DNA of 64,000 nt from Terebella lapidaria (taxonomy: Eukaryota; Annelida; Polychaeta; Terebellida; Terebellidae): positions 40,546,165 to 40,610,164 of the forward strand of contig OX424564.1 of assembly GCA_949152475.1 (NCBI GenBank). Reading direction: 5' to 3'. The notes beneath the pieces were generated by a model. That model was given only the letters and a program-made list of their open reading frames with translations, was not told the DNA's origin and searched no databases. A program made the position numbers and the translations under genes. Below are positions 33,029 to 45,028 of the stretch, one piece after another (within the stretch, counting starts at the first letter, position 1; each line of letters begins with the position of its first letter).

Positions 33029-35062
33029 TTAGGTTACCGGACCTATGGTCCGATAACCTATTGGCATGGCGTTGCGTCCGTCGTCCGTCGTCGTCCGTCG
33101 TCCGTCGTCGTCCGTCGTCGTCCACATTTTTATCTTTTTTGTTTACGGGCGAATTTTTCTGAAATTTTGCACAAAAATACTTAAAAATAATTCAAGAAGG
33201 AGGTATTTTTTAGTTTTTTGATTTTCGCATTTTTTTCAAAATGGCGACCGTTTTCGACGAAAAATGCCTGATTTTGGACTTTGGCGGCCATTTTCTCAAA
33301 ATCTGTTCAGTAACTTTTTTTCTTTTTGATACAAAAGACTCCTCGTATGTACTCCTATGATGTCTATAAATTTCGTTGCGCTTGAATCGCTCGAAGTGGG
33401 CCATTTTGGCCCAAACTCGGCCCAAATGGGACTTTCCCATGTTAAATTCTCCTATGCTTTATAATGGGACACATTATGCCTAATATCTCACTTGATATTG
33501 AAATTAGAGACTAGGAATCAATTGTGGACATATAGGAAATGATATATGCTGAATATTCTCGTGACCTTGAATTTGACCCCTGACCTCAGTTTCAAGGTCA
33601 GAGCACAAAATGGCTTATATCTCGCTTATTATCGACTCTACAGCTTAGGAATCAATTGTGGACATATAGGAAATGATATATGCTGAATATTTTTGTGACC
33701 TTGAATTTGACCTTTGACCTCATTTTCAAGGTCACATGACAAAATGGATAATATCTCGCTTATTATCGACTTTACAGTTTAGGAATCAATTGTGAACATA
33801 TAGGAAATGATATATGCTGAATATTTTCGTGACCTTGAATTTGACCTTTGACCTCATTTCCAAGGTCGTAGGACAAAATTGCTAATATCTCGCTTATTAT
33901 CGACTTTACAGCTTAGGAATCAATTGTGAACATATAGGAAATGATATATGCTGAATATTCTCGTGGCCTTGAATTTGAGCTTTGACCTCATTTTCAAGGT
34001 CACAGGACAAAATGGCCAATATCTTGCTTATTAGCGACTTTACAGCTTAGGAATCGATTGTGAACATATAGGAAATGATATATGCTGAAAATTCTCGTGA
34101 CCTTGAATTTGACCTTTGACCTCATTTTCAAGGTCACAGGACAAAACGGCCAATATCTTGCTTATTAGCGACTTTACAGCTTAGGAATCAATTGTGAACA
34201 TACAGGAAATGATATATGCTGAAAATTCTCATGACTTTGAATTTGACCTTTGACCTCATTCTCAAGGTCACATGACAAAATGGCTAATATCTCGCTTATT
34301 ATCGACTTTACAGCTTAGGAATCAATTGTGAACATATAGGAAATGATATATGCTGAATATTCTCATGACCTTGAATTTGACCTTTGACCTCATTTCCAAG
34401 GTCACAGGACAAAATTGCTAATATCTCGCTTATTATCGACTTTACAGCTTAGGAATCAATTGTGAACATATAGGAAATGATATATGCTGAATATTCTCAT
34501 GACCTTGAATTTGACCTTTGACCTCATTTTCAAGGTCACAGGACAAAATGGTCAATATCTTGCTTATTAGCGCCTTTACAGCTTAGAAATCAATTGTGAA
34601 CATATAGGAAATGATATATGCTGAATATTCTAGTGACCTTGAATTTGACTTTTGACCTCATTTTCAAGGTCAACAGGACAAAATGGCTAATATCTCACTT
34701 ATTATCGACTTTACAGCTTAGGAATCAATTGTGAACATATAGGAAATGATATATTCTGAATATTTTAATGATATTGAATTTGACCTTTGACCTAAATTTC
34801 AAGGTCAGTCATTTTATTTTCAAAGTCAGATTACAAAATGGCTTATATCTCGCTTATTATCAAATTTACAGCTTAGGGGTCCATAGTGAACATATAGGAA
34901 ATGATGTATGCTGAATAGTTTGGTGATTTAGAATTTAACCTTTGATCCCATTTTCAAGGTTAGAGATATGGCGATTTCAGTGGTCACCTTGAATTTGACC
35001 TTCAACTTTCTCGGCTTAACTCTGTATATTTCTCCGGTAACCTTTCTAGCCCATTGGGCTAA
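33029..35062 (+). mobile_element. Family A element gamma, nested in beta
   Basis: Hairpin at 33031 within beta's T-run (TCAGTAACTTTTT); beta resumes CTTATCAATGCATAACACTC after 35062. Holds the longest 134-bp array of the window, about 11 units at 33470-34960. Ends GCCCATTGGGCTAA. Confidence 0.88.
33470..34960 (+). repeat. 134-bp satellite, about 11 units
   Basis: Period 134 bp measured at 33561, 33695 and 33829. Each unit carries TGACCTTGAATTTGACC, TTTGACCTCATTTTCAAGG-TCA, AAAATGGCTAATATCTCGCT, TACAGCTTAGGAATCAATTG and GGAAATGATATATGCTGAAT. Arrays of the same unit fill 35230-35900, 36140-36980, 41640-42880, 45440-46230, 46370-47400 and 56080-56860. Confidence 0.95.
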
Positions 35063-36989
35063 TTTTTTCTTATCAATGCATAACACTCCTGATATGTACC
35101 CCTGTGACACGTATAAATTTCGTTGCCCTTGAATCGCTCGAAGTGGGCCATTTTGGGCCCAAACTCAGCCCAAATGGGACTTTCCCATGTTAAATTCTCC
35201 TATGGTTTATAATGGGGCACATTAAGCCTAATATCTCACTTAATCTTGAGATTAGAGACTAGGAATCAATTGTGGACATATAGGATATGATATATGCTGA
35301 ATATTCTCAGGGTCTTGAATTTGACCTCTGACCTCGGTTTCAAGGTCAGAGCATAAAATGTCTAATATCTTGCTTATTATCGACTTTACAGCTTAGGAAT
35401 CAATTGTGGACATATAGGAAATGATATATGCCGAATATTCTGATGACCTTGAATTTGACCTTTGACCTCATTTTCAAGGTCACACCACAAAATGGTTAAT
35501 ATCTCACTTATTATCGATTTTACAGCTTAGGGATCCATTGTGGACATATAGGAAATGATATATGCTGAATATTCTCGTGACCTTGAATTTGACTTCTGAC
35601 CTCAGTTTCAAGGTCAGAGCACAAAATGGGTAATATCTCGCTTATTATTGACTTTACAGTGTAGGAGTCAATTATGAACTTATAGGAAATGATATATGCA
35701 GATTATTGTCATGACCTTGAATTTGACCTTTGACCTCATTTTCAAGGTCAGATCACAAAATGGATAATATCTCACTTAATATCGACTTTACAGCTTAGGA
35801 ATCAACTGTGGACATGCTAGAAATGATATGGGCAGAATATTCTCATGACCTAGAATTGACCAACTACCTTAATTTCAAGGTCATGGGACATAAGGCTAAT
35901 ATCTAAAATATACATTGTCCGGTAACCTTTCTTAGCCCTGGGGCTAATTTTTTCAAAATGGCAGCCGTTTTCGATGAAAAATGCCTGATTTTGGACTTTG
36001 GCGGCCATTTTCTCAAAAACTGTTCAGTAACTTTTTTTCTTTTTGATACACAACACTCCTCATATGTACTCCTGTGATGTGTATAAGTTTCGTTGCGCTT
36101 GAATCGCTCGAAGTGGGCCATTTTGGGCCAAACTTGGCCCAAATGGGACTTTCCCATGTTAAATTTTCCTATGCTTTATAATGGGACACATTATGCCTTA
36201 TATCTCACTTGATATTGAGATTAGAGACTAGGAATCAATTGTGGACATATAGGAAATGATATATGCTGAATATTCTCGTGACCTTGAGTTTGACCTCTGA
36301 CCTCATTTCAAGGTCAAAGAACAAAATGGCTAATATCTCGCTTATTATCGACTTTACAGCTTAAAAATCAATTGTGGACATATAAGAAATGATATATACC
36401 GAATATTCTGATGACCTTGAATTTGACCTTTGCCCTCATTTTCAAGGTCACAGGACAAAATGGCTAATATCTCACTTCTTATCGACTTTACAGCTTAGGA
36501 ATCAATTATGAACATATAGGAAATGATATATGCAGATTATTGTCATGACCTTGAATTTGACCTTTGACCTCATTTTCAAGGTCATGGGACAAAATGGCTA
36601 ATATCTCACTTATTATCGATTTTACTGCTTAGGGATCAATTGTGGACATGTAGGAAATGATATCTGCTGAATATTCACGTGACCTTGATTTTGACCTTTG
36701 ACCTCATTTTCAAGGTCACGGGACAAAATGGCTAATATCTCGCTTATTATCGACTTTACAGCTTAGGAATCAAATGTGGACATATAGGAAAGGATATACG
36801 CTGAATATTCTGATGACTTTAAATTTGACCTTTGACCTGATTTTCAAGGTCATAGCACAAAATGGCTAATATCTCGCTTATTATCAATTTTACAGCTTAG
36901 GAATCAATCGTGGACATATAGGAAATGATATATCCATAATATTTTTGTGACTTTGAAATTGACCTTCGGCCTCATTTTCAAGTTTCTTT

Positions 36990-39193
36990 TTAGGTTACCG
37001 GACCTTTGGTCCGATAACCTATTGGCATGGCGTTGCGTCCGTCGTCCGTCCGTCCGTCCGTCCGTCCGTCCGTCCGTCCGTCCGTCCGTCCGGGCAAACG
37101 GAACGGAGTTTTGGGGATTTCTTAGGGGGAATAAAGCTGAAAACGCCCCACAACCACAGTTTAAGCCAAAAGTGCGGTCTTATGGGGATTTTTTCAGGAC
37201 TTATGGGGAAAGTTAAGATAGGAAATTTAACATTGGGTCCGCCCGTAACGCCCATCCGTTCACCCGTCCGTCCGTCCGTCCGTCCGTCCGTCCGTCCGGC
37301 GTTAACATTTTTATCTTTAAAGTTAACGATCGAATCTTTCTGAAATTTTGCACAAAAATGCCTAAAAATATTTTGAGAAGGAGGTATTTTTTTGTTTTTT
37401 GATTTTCGCATTTTTTTCAAAATGGCGGCCGTTTTTGTCGAAAAACGCTCAATTTTGGACTTTGACGGCCATTTTCTCAAAAACTGTCTGATCAGTTTTG
37501 AGTTTTTGGTTTCAAAAGATTCCCCTCATATACCTCTGTGATATGTATAAGTTTGGTTGCCCTAAATCTGCCGGTTTCCGTGTGGCGGCCATTTTGAATT
37601 TTTGGCGGGTCGGCGAAACAAATTTTTTTCGCCCCAGATCGCATTACTATCCATTTTGGGCCATTTCTAGAGCAAAAAAAAATTTTCACCCTTTGAAAAA
37701 AATTTTGGACTTAGAAAATTTTCGGCACTTTTTCCCTTCATAATGGGAGCTGTCCGGACTGTACTCATAGAACGCTTGAAGATAGAGCTTAGAAATTGGC
37801 ACTTTCAAATGGGAAGTCATATATGGCGACTTGTGTGGTGACCTTGAATTTGACCTTGGATGATCTGAAAGGTCAAAACAGCCATTTTTGGGTCGAAAAA
37901 CGCTCAAATTTGCACCTGGTCTGTATTTTCTCAAAAACTCTCTGATCAGTTTTGAGATTTTTGCTTAAAAAGATTCCTCTTATATACCTCTGTGACGTGT
38001 ATAAGTTTTGTTGCCCTTGAATCGCCGATCTCAGTGTGGCGGCCATTTTGAATTTTTGACGAGTCGGCGAAAAAAATTTTTTTCGCCCCAAATAACATTA
38101 CTATCCATTTTGGGCCATTTCTAGGCAAAAAAAAATTTTCACCCTTTGAAAAAAATTTTGGACTTAGAAAATTTTTGGCACTTTTTTCCTTCATAATGGG
38201 AGCTGTCAGAACTGTACTCATAGAACGCTTGAAGATAGAGCTTAGAAATTGGCACTTTCAAATGGGAAGTCATATATGGCGACTTGTGTGGTGACTTTGA
38301 ATTTGACCTTGGATGACCTTGAAAGGTCAAAACAGCCATTTTTGGGTCGAAAAACGCTCAAATTTGCACCTGGTCTGTATTTTCTCAAAAACTCTCTGAT
38401 CAGTTTTGAGATTTTTGCTTAAAAAGATTCCTCTTATATACCTCTGTGACGTGTATAAGTTTTGTTGCCCTTGAATCGCCGATCTCAGTGTGGCGGCCAT
38501 TTTGAATTTTTGACAAGTCGGCGAAAAAAAATTTTTTCGCCCCAAATAACATTACTATCCATTTTGGGCCATTTCTAGGCAAAAAAAAATTTTCACCCTT
38601 TGAAAAAAATTTTGGACTTAGAAAATTTTCGGCACTTTTTTCCTTCATAATGGGATCTGTCAGGACTGCACTCATAGAACGCTTGAAGATAGAGCTTAGA
38701 AATTGGCACTTTCAAATGGGAAGTCATATATGGCGACTTGTGTGGTGACCTTGAATTTGACCTTGGATGACCTTGAAAGGTCAAAACAGCCATTTTGGGG
38801 GTCAAAAAATGCCCAGATTTGCCTTTGTAGATGAAATGCTTGCAGATAGAGCTCATGTTTGCATTATGAACATATAGGAAGACATATATGGCACAACTAA
38901 TGATGACCTTGAACTTAACGTCAGATGACCTTGAGTGCCAAATGTCTGACTTGGAATGTGTAAATTGACCTGAGCGGCCTAAACGATTCCACCCAACATA
39001 TAGAATATCAAATGCCGCACACATACATGTAATGGTTACATCGAAGTTCATACGGATGACCTTGATTGGTAAATCCCAAGGTCATATGTTTACACTGCGA
39101 ACCTTGATTGGTAAATCTCAAGGTCTGTTACCTGCCAATGCTGCCATGGCCAAACCAAAATTGTCCGGTAACCTATCTTAGCCTTTGGGCTAA
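36990..39193 (+). mobile_element. Family A element delta, nested in alpha
   Basis: Hairpin at 36992, a long GTCC array split by about 174 bp of unrelated sequence (37091-37264), then three copies of the 454-bp module (CTGATCAGTTTTGAG near 37486, 37938 and 38392). Ends GCCTTTGGGCTAA. Flanks CAAGTTTC...AATACATAAC match the unbroken site at 46241-46260. Confidence 0.9.
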
Positions 39194-39315
39194 TTTTAAT
39201 ACATAACACTCCTCATATGTACTCCTGTGAAGTTTATAAGTTTCGTTGCGCTTGAATGGCTGGAAGTGGGCCATTTTGGCCCAAACTCGGCCCAAATGAG
39301 ACTTTTCCATGTTAA

Positions 39316-41629
39316 GGTTGTTCGATACACCGAACGCGTCATCAATGTGGCCCGTCTATGGTTGACCAAACGTGTCATAAACAGCGAATGTAACGGCGGG
39401 GTGAAATAGGGATCGGCGGGGTATGAATGTTGCCGTGCAATGGGAGTACTGGAAAATCCGGCGGTCTGTAATCAGTACGGCGGAGTCTCGACTTGAACAC
39501 ACAAAGTACTGGAAGCATCACAGCATATGTCTAGTATCTTTCAGTGGGCCAGCCTCGGTTAAGAAGATAATACTACTAGAACATCCATTCGTTACATAGT
39601 TTTAATATGTATATGAGTAAACGTTTGCACAACAAAACTAGTAGACCTAACAATTTCCAAATCTTCTGATTAACATAATCAAACAGATCGTAAAATTATT
39701 CAAAACACTGTTAAATAAATTGACAACACTTCTGTGGATCATGGCATAATTTTCAATACAACTCTAGCTTAGCGATAATAATATTTTGAAAGACTATTCA
39801 TGGTATTGCAGATCTCGTAGGGCTAATAAGCATGAATGTACTAGTATGGCATAACACATGGAATTTGTTGCTACTTGACTTGAGTGGACCAAGGACAAAA
39901 GATACAACGAATGCAAGAGCAAATTTGAGGGGTGGGGGGGGGGGGGGGGGGAGTTGCTAGCGCAAGTGGCGCTCATTACTTTGTATATGATATCTGTGTA
40001 AGACCAATAAAACAAGTGTGAGGGTTTCTTCCGTTTCTTACCACATCCTCCCATCCGCCGAATCCTGCATTTTGTGCCCCTGTGGAGTGTTTTCTTCACA
40101 ATTCCAATCTCTTAGAACTTCAAAGTTCACCACAAAATATCCAGAGGTCGTCACACACTCTTTTATAATAGTTTGTCCTATGCGCCCCTAAGTTTGTCCA
40201 AACACGCATATGCATTTCCAGTTCCACTAAGCAACATTCCATTGACATACATCAATTCCTCTATAGCCTGTCCATTATATAGCCTGAATATACCAAATGT
40301 TCACCCTTTAAGAGGAATACATCATAAGAAGAGCTCAGCTTCATTGGGCCGCAACATTTACAGCCCACCAGGCTCGATTTCGCGGGGCTTCGTTTTCGTT
40401 ACAGTTGTCATTTTTGACACGTTTCGTCTACCATACCCGTTCCGCTATGTAAGCCGAATGGGGCTAACTTTTTTGTTTCCGCAGCTTATCTGCCCAGAAA
40501 TTTACACTATGTTAGGCGATTTTCTGCCAAAATTCATCGAGATGCATGAAATAGACCTATAGACGAAATAATCTCCAAAATTCACCGCGCACATATCAGC
40601 GCTACCCTCTCAGTCAAATCCGTTATCAGCCATTTATATATAATAAGCTATATCCTCACGTTGTCCGTATATATAGGCCTACAAGTTATCGCAAAATCCT
40701 GTGCCAAATGTGGCGGTCATCTTGCTCAAGCTAATTGGGTGAAATTTATTCCTAAAGTTCTACTGACTTGCCAAATTTGATGGGGATATTTCAACTATTA
40801 GGCCTACTGAGTTGGCGACCGGAGAGAATCTCATCTGAGCCAATTGACCAGTCAACATCTAGTGGTTCATTCTAGCAGCCATACCGTTCATGCTAATGAT
40901 CACATCTACCATGCCAGCCTTTTATACATTTCTGAGTCAAGTCAGAACATACAATATATGAAATATATGATTTTTTTTTCAATTCATACTCACAAAAACT
41001 TGAATAATTTGACATAGTATGCACTCCAAATTCATGAAATTATTGATTTTTTGTTTCCATAAAATGACACTTTTCATGTTTTAACGCTTATATCGCGAAA
41101 AGTAACCTGGATAGGTATATTTTTTACATCATTTTTACAAACCCAAAATATCATTGAAGAAATATGTGTAAAAAAATTAGAAAATAATACTGTATTACTG
41201 ACCGAGCAGTGATACTCAACGTTGTATGGATTATCAGAAGTTACTCTTTTTCTGTAAAATTTCAGTGCTGAAATATATACACAAGTTCTTACTCTTGCCA
41301 CGAAACATATCAAACTCAGTGCTAGCGAATTTTGTTTCATCAGTTTAATGAACCGTTGCATATACAACAGTTCTGTACTGAAAAATCCTATAAATATATA
41401 GTTTTAGGCAAAAATATGCAGTTAGATTGCATGTCATGATGTAATGGATTGTGGCTATTGCTGAGGTACTTTCAAGACTGATAGGAGGTCAACAAAATGC
41501 ATCATAGCAAAAAATATCATACGGTGACCTACTATTTGTTTCTGCTTTTTGTAACCATCACATATCTAGCTATCAAGAAATATAACTTTTTACTCAATAA
41601 AAACACCTTTCCGGGTGTTTCGAACAACC
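39316..41629. mobile_element. 2.3-kb TTAA-flanked DNA element in alpha
   Basis: TTAA at 39312-39315 and 41630-41633. Ends GGTTGTTCGATACACC and GGTGTTTCGAACAACC are inverted repeats with one mismatch in 16. The intact sister copy has a single TTAA at 46365-46368 (CCATGTTAAACTCTC). A TTAA duplication occurs in piggyBac and Sola3; the GGTTGTTCGA ends do not decide between them. A 129-codon open stretch at 40173-40562 looks like no transposase. A 17-G run lies near 39935. Confidence 0.85.
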
Positions 41630-42912
41630 TTAAACTCTCCTATGCTTTATAATAGGACACATTATGCCTAATATCTCACTCAATATTGAGATTAGACACT
41701 AGAAATCAATTGTGGACATATAGGAAATGATATATATGCCGAATATTCTCATGACCTTGAATTTGACCTTTGACCTCATTTTCAAGGTCACAGGACAAAA
41801 AGGCTAAATATCTCGCTTCTTATCGACTTTACAGCTTAGGAATCAATTATGAACATATAGGAAATGATATATGCAGATTATTGTCATGACCTTGAATTTG
41901 ACCTTTGACCTCATTTTCAAGGTCACAGGACAAAATGGCTAATATCTCACTTATTATCGATTTTACAGCTTAGGGATCAATTGTGGACATATGGGAAATG
42001 ATATATGCCGAATATTCCCATGACCACGAATTTGACCTCTGACCTAATTTTCAAAGTCGAGAGCACAAAATGGCTCATATCTCGCTCATTATCGACTTCA
42101 CAGGTTAGAAAATCAGTTGTGCATTTATAGGAAATGATATACGCCGAATATTCTGATGACTTTGAATTTGACCTTGTTCTCCATCTTCAAGGTCATAGGA
42201 AGAAATGGCTAAATTCTCACTTATTATCGAATTTATAGCTTACAAATCAGTTGGGGCCATGTAGGAAGTGATATATGCTGAAGATTGTCATGATCTTGAC
42301 CTTTGATCTCATTTTCAAGGTCAGAGCATTAAATGGCTAATATCTCGCTTATTATCGACTTTGCAGCTTAGAATCAATTGTGCACATGTAGGAAATGATA
42401 TATATATACTGAATCTTGTCATGACCTCGAACTTGACCTTCGACCTCATTTTCAGGGTCAGAGCATAAAATGGCTAATATCTCGCTTATTATCATTTTTA
42501 CAGTTAAGGAAGCAATTGTGAACAAATAGTAAACGATAAATGCTGAATATTGTCATGACCTTGAATTTGACATTTGACCTCATTTTCAAGGTCAAAGCAC
42601 AAAATGATTAATATCTCGTTTATTATCGAACTTACAGCTTTGCAATCAATTGAGCACATATAGGAAATGATATATGCTGAATATTCTCATGACCTTGAAT
42701 TTGATCTCATCTCCAAGGTCAGAACACAAAATGGTTAATATCTGGCTCATTGTTGATTTCGCAGCTTAGGAATCAATTGTGGACATGAAATGATATATGC
42801 TGAATATTCTTGTGACCTTGAATTTGACCTTGTTGTCAAGGTCTCGGGACAAAATGGCTAATATATAAAATGTAAAACATTGTCCGGTAACCTTTCTTAG
42901 CCCTTGGGCTAA

Positions 42913-45028
42913 TTAAGGCATTTCGGCAGAAATGCCTTTATGGTTTTAGCAGAATTTTTTTTTTTTTTTTTTTTTTTTTTCTTCTTCCGCCACTTTTGGT
43001 TTCCGGACGATAACTTTAGATTGCCTTGACGGATCCTTGTCAAATTTTCACCGCAAGTCAGAAATGATATGAGGAAGAACCCTATTCTTTTTGAGCCGGA
43101 TCGGAGGTCCGTGAGGTCCGTGAGGATGAAATCAAGGCTAATTTTAAGACTTGGTTTCCGGACGATAACTGGAAAAATATTTATGCAATAGTTGCAGAAC
43201 TCTGCATGGAGGTTCATATGCCACCAGGGAAGAACCCTATTGATTTTGGGATCGATCCGTCAAACGACCTTTGACCTAGAGGTCAAAATAATTTTTTGCT
43301 GATTCATCCTTGAGGCTTCCTGCATATCTCGGAAACCGTGCGTTGTAGAGCGAAACGGACGTTATTTTCGGACTCGTCGCCCTAGACAAACATCTCTAGG
43401 GTGTACTTTTTTTTTTGATCCGGCTCCGAGGTCCGTGAGGTCCGTGAGGATGAAATCGAGGAACTTGGTTTCCGGATGATAACTCAAAAAATATTCAGGC
43501 AATAGTTGCAGAATTTTGCACGGAGGTTTATATACCACCAGGGAAGAACCCTATTGATTTTGGGATCGATACCTCAAACGACCTTTGACCTAGAGGTCGA
43601 AATAATTTTTTGCTGAGTCATCCTTGATTCATCCTGCATATCTCGGAAACGGAGCGTCGTAGAGCGAAACGGACGTTATTTTCGGACTCGTCGCCCTAGA
43701 CAAACATGTCTAAGGGGTATTATGGATGAACTTTGACCTTGACCCGAAATTTTTTTGCCGAGTCGGCATTTTTCGTTTTCGTCGATATCTCGGAAACGGT
43801 GCGTCGTAGAGCGAAACGGACGTTATTTTCGGACTCGTCGCACTAGACAAACATGTCTAAGGATATTATGGATGAACTTTGACCTTGACCCGAAATTTTT
43901 TTGCCGAGTCGGCATTTTTCGTTTTCGTCGATATCTCTGAAACGGTGCGTCGTAGAGCGAAACGGACGTTATTTTCGGACTCGTCGCACTAGACAAACAT
44001 GTCTAAGGGGTATTATGGATGAACTTTGACCTTGACCCGAAATTTTTTTGCCGAGTCGGCATTTTTCGTTTTCGTCGATATCTCGGAAACGGTGCGTCGT
44101 AGAGCGAAACGGACGTTATTTTCGGACTCGTCGCACTAGACAAACATGTCTAAGGGGTATTATGGATGAACTTTGACCTTGACCCGAAATTTTTTTGCCG
44201 AGTCGGCATTTTTCGTTTTCGTCGTTATCTCGGAAACGGTGCGTCGTAGAGCGAAACGGACGTTATTTTCGGACTCGTCGCACTAGACAAACATGTCTAA
44301 GGGGTATTATGGATGAACTTTGAGCTTGACCCGAAATTTTTTTGCCGAGTCGGCATTTTTCGTTTTCGTCGATATCTCGGAAACGGTGCGTCGTAGAGCG
44401 AAACGGACGTTATTTTCGGACTCGTCGCACTAGACAAACATGTCTAAGAGGAATTATTGATGAACTTTGACCTTGACCCGAAATTTTTTTGCCGAGTCGG
44501 CATTTTTCGTTTTCGTCGATTTCGTCGATATCTCGGAAACGGTGCGTCGTAGAGCGAAACGGACGTTATTTTCGGACTCGTCGCACTAGACAAACATGTC
44601 TAAGGGGAATTATTGATGAACTTTGACCTTGACCCGAAATTTTTTTGCCGAGTCGGCATTTTTCGTTTTCGTCGATATCTCGGAAACGGTGCGTCGTAGA
44701 GCGAAACGGACGTTACTTTCGGACTCGTCGCCCTACACAAACATGTCTAAGGGGTATTATGGATTAACTTTGACCTTGACCCGAAATTTTTTTGCCGAGT
44801 CGGCAGTTTTTGTTTTCGTCGATATCTCGGAAACGGTGCGTCGTAGAGCGAAACGGATGGTATTTTCGGACTCGTCGCCCTAGACAAACATGTCTAGCGG
44901 GTATTATGGATGAACTTTGACCTTGACCCGAAATTTGTCGACATTTTTCATTTTCGTCGATATCTAGTATTATAAATTATTCATCACACCGAAATGCCTC
45001 CAAGGCATCTTTAGGCCTTGACGTCTAG
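42913..45028 (+). mobile_element. Family C HINE-like element, complete
   Basis: 5' hairpin AAGGCATTT-CGGCAG-AAATGCCTT at 42915-42938, a T-run of about 25, then the CTTCTTCCGCCAC and GGTTTCCGGACGATAACT modules and a core of 147-bp units. GAAATGCCT at 44991 complements arm 1, AAGGC/GCCTT (45002-45019) is the terminal hairpin, and CTAG ends at 45028. It joins element alpha directly on the left and epsilon directly on the right. Confidence 0.87.
43640..44960 (+). repeat. 147-bp tandem repeat, about 9 units (family C core)
   Basis: CAAACATGTCTAAGG recurs at 43701, 43848, 43994, 44141, 44288, 44435, 44591, 44738 and 44885; the period is 147 apart from one 9-bp insertion (TTCGTCGAT duplicated). Each unit contains CGGTGCGTCGTAGAGCGAAA and TTTTTTTGCCGAGTCGGCAT. 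Confidence 0.96.

Larger units (their letters stand above)
32397..35947 (+). mobile_element. Family A element beta, nested in alpha
   Basis: Hairpin at 32399, inserted in a T-run after GATTTTCGCA of alpha; alpha resumes with CAAAATGGCAGCC after 35947. Own body is 32397-33028 and 35063-35947. Ends GCCCTGGGGCTAA. Core of 134-bp units. Confidence 0.87.
32188..42912 (+). mobile_element. Family A element alpha, split by nested insertions
   Basis: Starts with the family hairpin at 32190 and ends GCCCTTGGGCTAA at 42912. Its own sequence is 32188-32396, 35948-36989, 39194-39315 and 41630-42912, about 2.7 kb. Joined, these follow the order of the intact sister copy epsilon at 45029-47454: microsatellite, GGCGGCCGTTTTCGA module, 134-bp array, second GATACA/AATACA module, second 134-bp array. 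That comparison gives uninterrupted versions of three insertion sites. Confidence 0.87.

Noticed and set aside
36947..37216. Frames rich in RPSV or GRTD repeats
   Set aside because: Translations of the GTCC microsatellite, also seen at 61026-61230 and in other A copies.
40173..40562. 129-codon frame as a possible transposase
   Set aside because: No DDE/D pattern or zinc-finger motif visible and the frame is short; treated as non-coding.
44623..44883. Open frames through the 147-bp units
   Set aside because: 147 is a multiple of 3, so the frame repeats with the unit. No start context or similarity.
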